Assembly: GCF_009917485.1 (NCBI RefSeq)
Contig: NZ_QZDT01000001.1
Span: 372,001 to 436,000 of the forward strand
Direction: 5' to 3'
From: Parablautia muri
GTDB taxonomy: Bacteria; Bacillota; Clostridia; Lachnospirales; Lachnospiraceae
DNA length: 64,000 bases
The notes beneath the pieces are model-generated. The model was not told the DNA's origin. It did no database searches and was given only the letters and a program-made list of their open reading frames with translations. Made by a program: the position numbers and the translations under genes. Positions 62,966 to 64,000 of the stretch are shown here, piece by piece. The stretch's first letter is position 1. Each line of letters opens with the position of its first letter.

Positions 62966-64000
62966 ATGAAAGATAATCGGCACACCATTTTTGCTGATTA
63001 TGATATCTTGGTTGAGGTTATCAAATATTTAGAGAACAATCAACTTCTCATTATTGTTAAAGACAAAGGAATTGGCATTACACTTGATGATGTAAAATAT
63101 ATTGCAGATATTGGCTCAAGTAAAGAAAATAACATTCGTCTGCGTAAGATTATGGAAAATATGCCTGATTGGTTAAGGCCCTCTGGTATTTTTGGAATAG
63201 GACTTCAATCAGTATTTCAATTAACTGATTGTATCAAATTTTATACGCGTCAGCCAAATCAGCCGGAAAGGCTTATTGTTCTGCATTCTTACGGTAAAAG
63301 CAGGGGTAAAATTAATGTGCATGATATCCCAGAGAATGAAGATGGAATGTTTTATGACAACACAATCCAAGGCACAAATGTAGAGATCGCTATTGACCCA
63401 TACAAAATGATAACCCCTAAGGCTTCGGATGGCTATGAACGAAATTTTATCTATTATGATACGCAATTCGATGTTGGAAACGAAATTGATATAGCATATG
63501 CAGAAATCTGCCAAGTGTGTAAAGAATTGATTAAAAGTGTTAAATGCGACTACTTTAACATCTTTTACCAGGAAATTACTCGGGATGAAGTAGGTTGCGA
63601 TAGTAAGAGAGATAAACGCAATCTTCGCCGAAGCTTCTTTATTCCGTTTAATGATTATAGGGATAAACATATGCTGTCATTTACAAATTCTGTAGATTCT
63701 ATACTACCGTTTTTGGCTTATAAGGGAGAAGAAAACTATTGCTTTTTAGATAACACCGCTCACTACTGGGATGAAACAGCCTGCCGTTACTATCGCCTGA
63801 AAATACGTCCGTGTGAAATCCGAACCAAGGATATGAGTAAGCAAGTCTTTCTGCCAGAGACCACCCAGAACCTATACCATATCAGTTATAAGTTTAATGA
63901 GATTTCAAACACTGAGACAATTTATCATCCCAGAAACCGTATGCAAAATGTCCACGCGGGCTTTTTAGAGTGGCGTATCCTGATCTTGGATGGCGATCCG
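62966..64000 (+). CDS. GHKL/Hsp90-like ATPase protein, 5' truncated and 3' partial
   Basis: The frame is open from ATG 62966 to the right edge without a stop (345 codons shown). LLIIVKDKGIGITLDDVKYI is the D-x-G-x-G adenine-binding motif and SGIFGIGLQSVFQL the G-x-G-loop of the Bergerat/Hsp90-type ATP-binding fold. The N-box helix with the Mg-binding Asn/Asp that should precede these by ~40 residues is absent; an in-frame TAA lies just upstream. The gene therefore seems to have lost its beginning. A long alpha/beta region follows. Large Hsp90-like ATPases of this kind occur in accessory and defence-type loci; no function can be assigned here. Confidence 0.7.
   Translation, partial: MKDNRHTIFADYDILVEVIKYLENNQLLIIVKDKGIGITLDDVKYIADIGSSKENNIRLRKIMENMPDWLRPSGIFGIGLQSVFQLTDCIKFYTRQPNQPERLIVLHSYGKSRGKINVHDIPENEDGMFYDNTIQGTNVEIAIDPYKMITPKASDGYERNFIYYDTQFDVGNEIDIAYAEICQVCKELIKSVKCDYFNIFYQEITRDEVGCDSKRDKRNLRRSFFIPFNDYRDKHMLSFTNSVDSILPFLAYKGEENYCFLDNTAHYWDETACRYYRLKIRPCEIRTKDMSKQVFLPETTQNLYHISYKFNEISNTETIYHPRNRMQNVHAGFLEWRILILDGDP

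Noticed and set aside
1-64000. CRISPR arrays, tRNA or rRNA genes, riboswitches
   Set aside because: No regularly spaced repeats, cloverleaf-like sequences or known riboswitch cores were noticed on either strand. A covariance-model search could still find a missed element.
62966-64000. Minus-strand open frame 63221-63670
   Set aside because: It is the shadow of the Hsp90-like ATPase frame, which carries clear ATP-binding motifs on the plus strand.

Overview
The window looks like part of a genome from a low-GC Gram-positive gut-type anaerobe, probably Clostridia/Lachnospiraceae. This rests on AT-rich DNA, AGGAGG-type ribosome binding sites with many GTG/TTG starts, a Tn916-like integrase, solo-tnpC IS66 and IS630 elements, and the Firmicutes style of the glycan genes. 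No rRNA, tRNA or CRISPR array was seen.

Most of the window (about 1-50 kb) is one very large surface-polysaccharide locus. Block A (1.7-18.2 kb, visibly less AT-rich) holds a DUF2142-like protein, a GT32 enzyme, GT4 enzymes, a Wzy-like polymerase, five consecutive large multi-TM GT-C-type proteins, a polyprenyl-phosphate GT2 with its DUF2304 partner, a GT2 and a WcaC-like GT4. Block B (18.7-33.6 kb, much more AT-rich) holds a GT2-GT4 fusion, a Wzm/Wzt ABC exporter, methyltransferases, a GT2 with a duplicated C-terminal module, a DegT aminotransferase, two epimerases, a nucleotide-sugar dehydrogenase and further GTs. Block C (34-49.5 kb) holds further GT-C proteins, a GtrB-like GT2, a GT4, a polysaccharide deacetylase, a duplicated methyltransferase pair, a FemAB-like protein, a UPF0104-type membrane protein and another methyltransferase. 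It is interspersed with a broken MBOAT gene, a MITE, an IS110 relic, an intact IS630 and an internally deleted IS66. The set fits polyprenol-linked glycan synthesis, ABC export, and heavy decoration outside the membrane by GT-C enzymes. The initiating phosphoglycosyltransferase is not in the window.

Block D (50.7-61.8 kb) is the most unusual part. Two divergent operons flank a broken tyrosine recombinase. Leftward: acyl-CoA carboxylase carboxyltransferase, MaoC dehydratase, two CitE/HpcH-type lyases and a NeuD/PglD-type acyltransferase. Rightward: an ATP-grasp ligase, an octopine/nopaline-type dehydrogenase, a B12-binding protein fused to a glutamate-mutase-like domain, and a methyltransferase. 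The recombinase segment is bounded by near-identical inverted repeats, each with two TCGCTAAA-type arms around a 6-7 bp spacer. A strong promoter just inside the right repeat points outward. This is the layout of an invertible promoter switch choosing between the two operons, here probably locked by mutations.

A second layer of possible variation is a set of G8-G10 tracts in four genes (one GT-C protein, three methyltransferases). One methyltransferase is out of frame exactly at its G10 tract. The right edge (62.2-64 kb) is unrelated: an unknown protein and a GHKL/Hsp90-like ATPase that lacks its 5' end and runs off the window.
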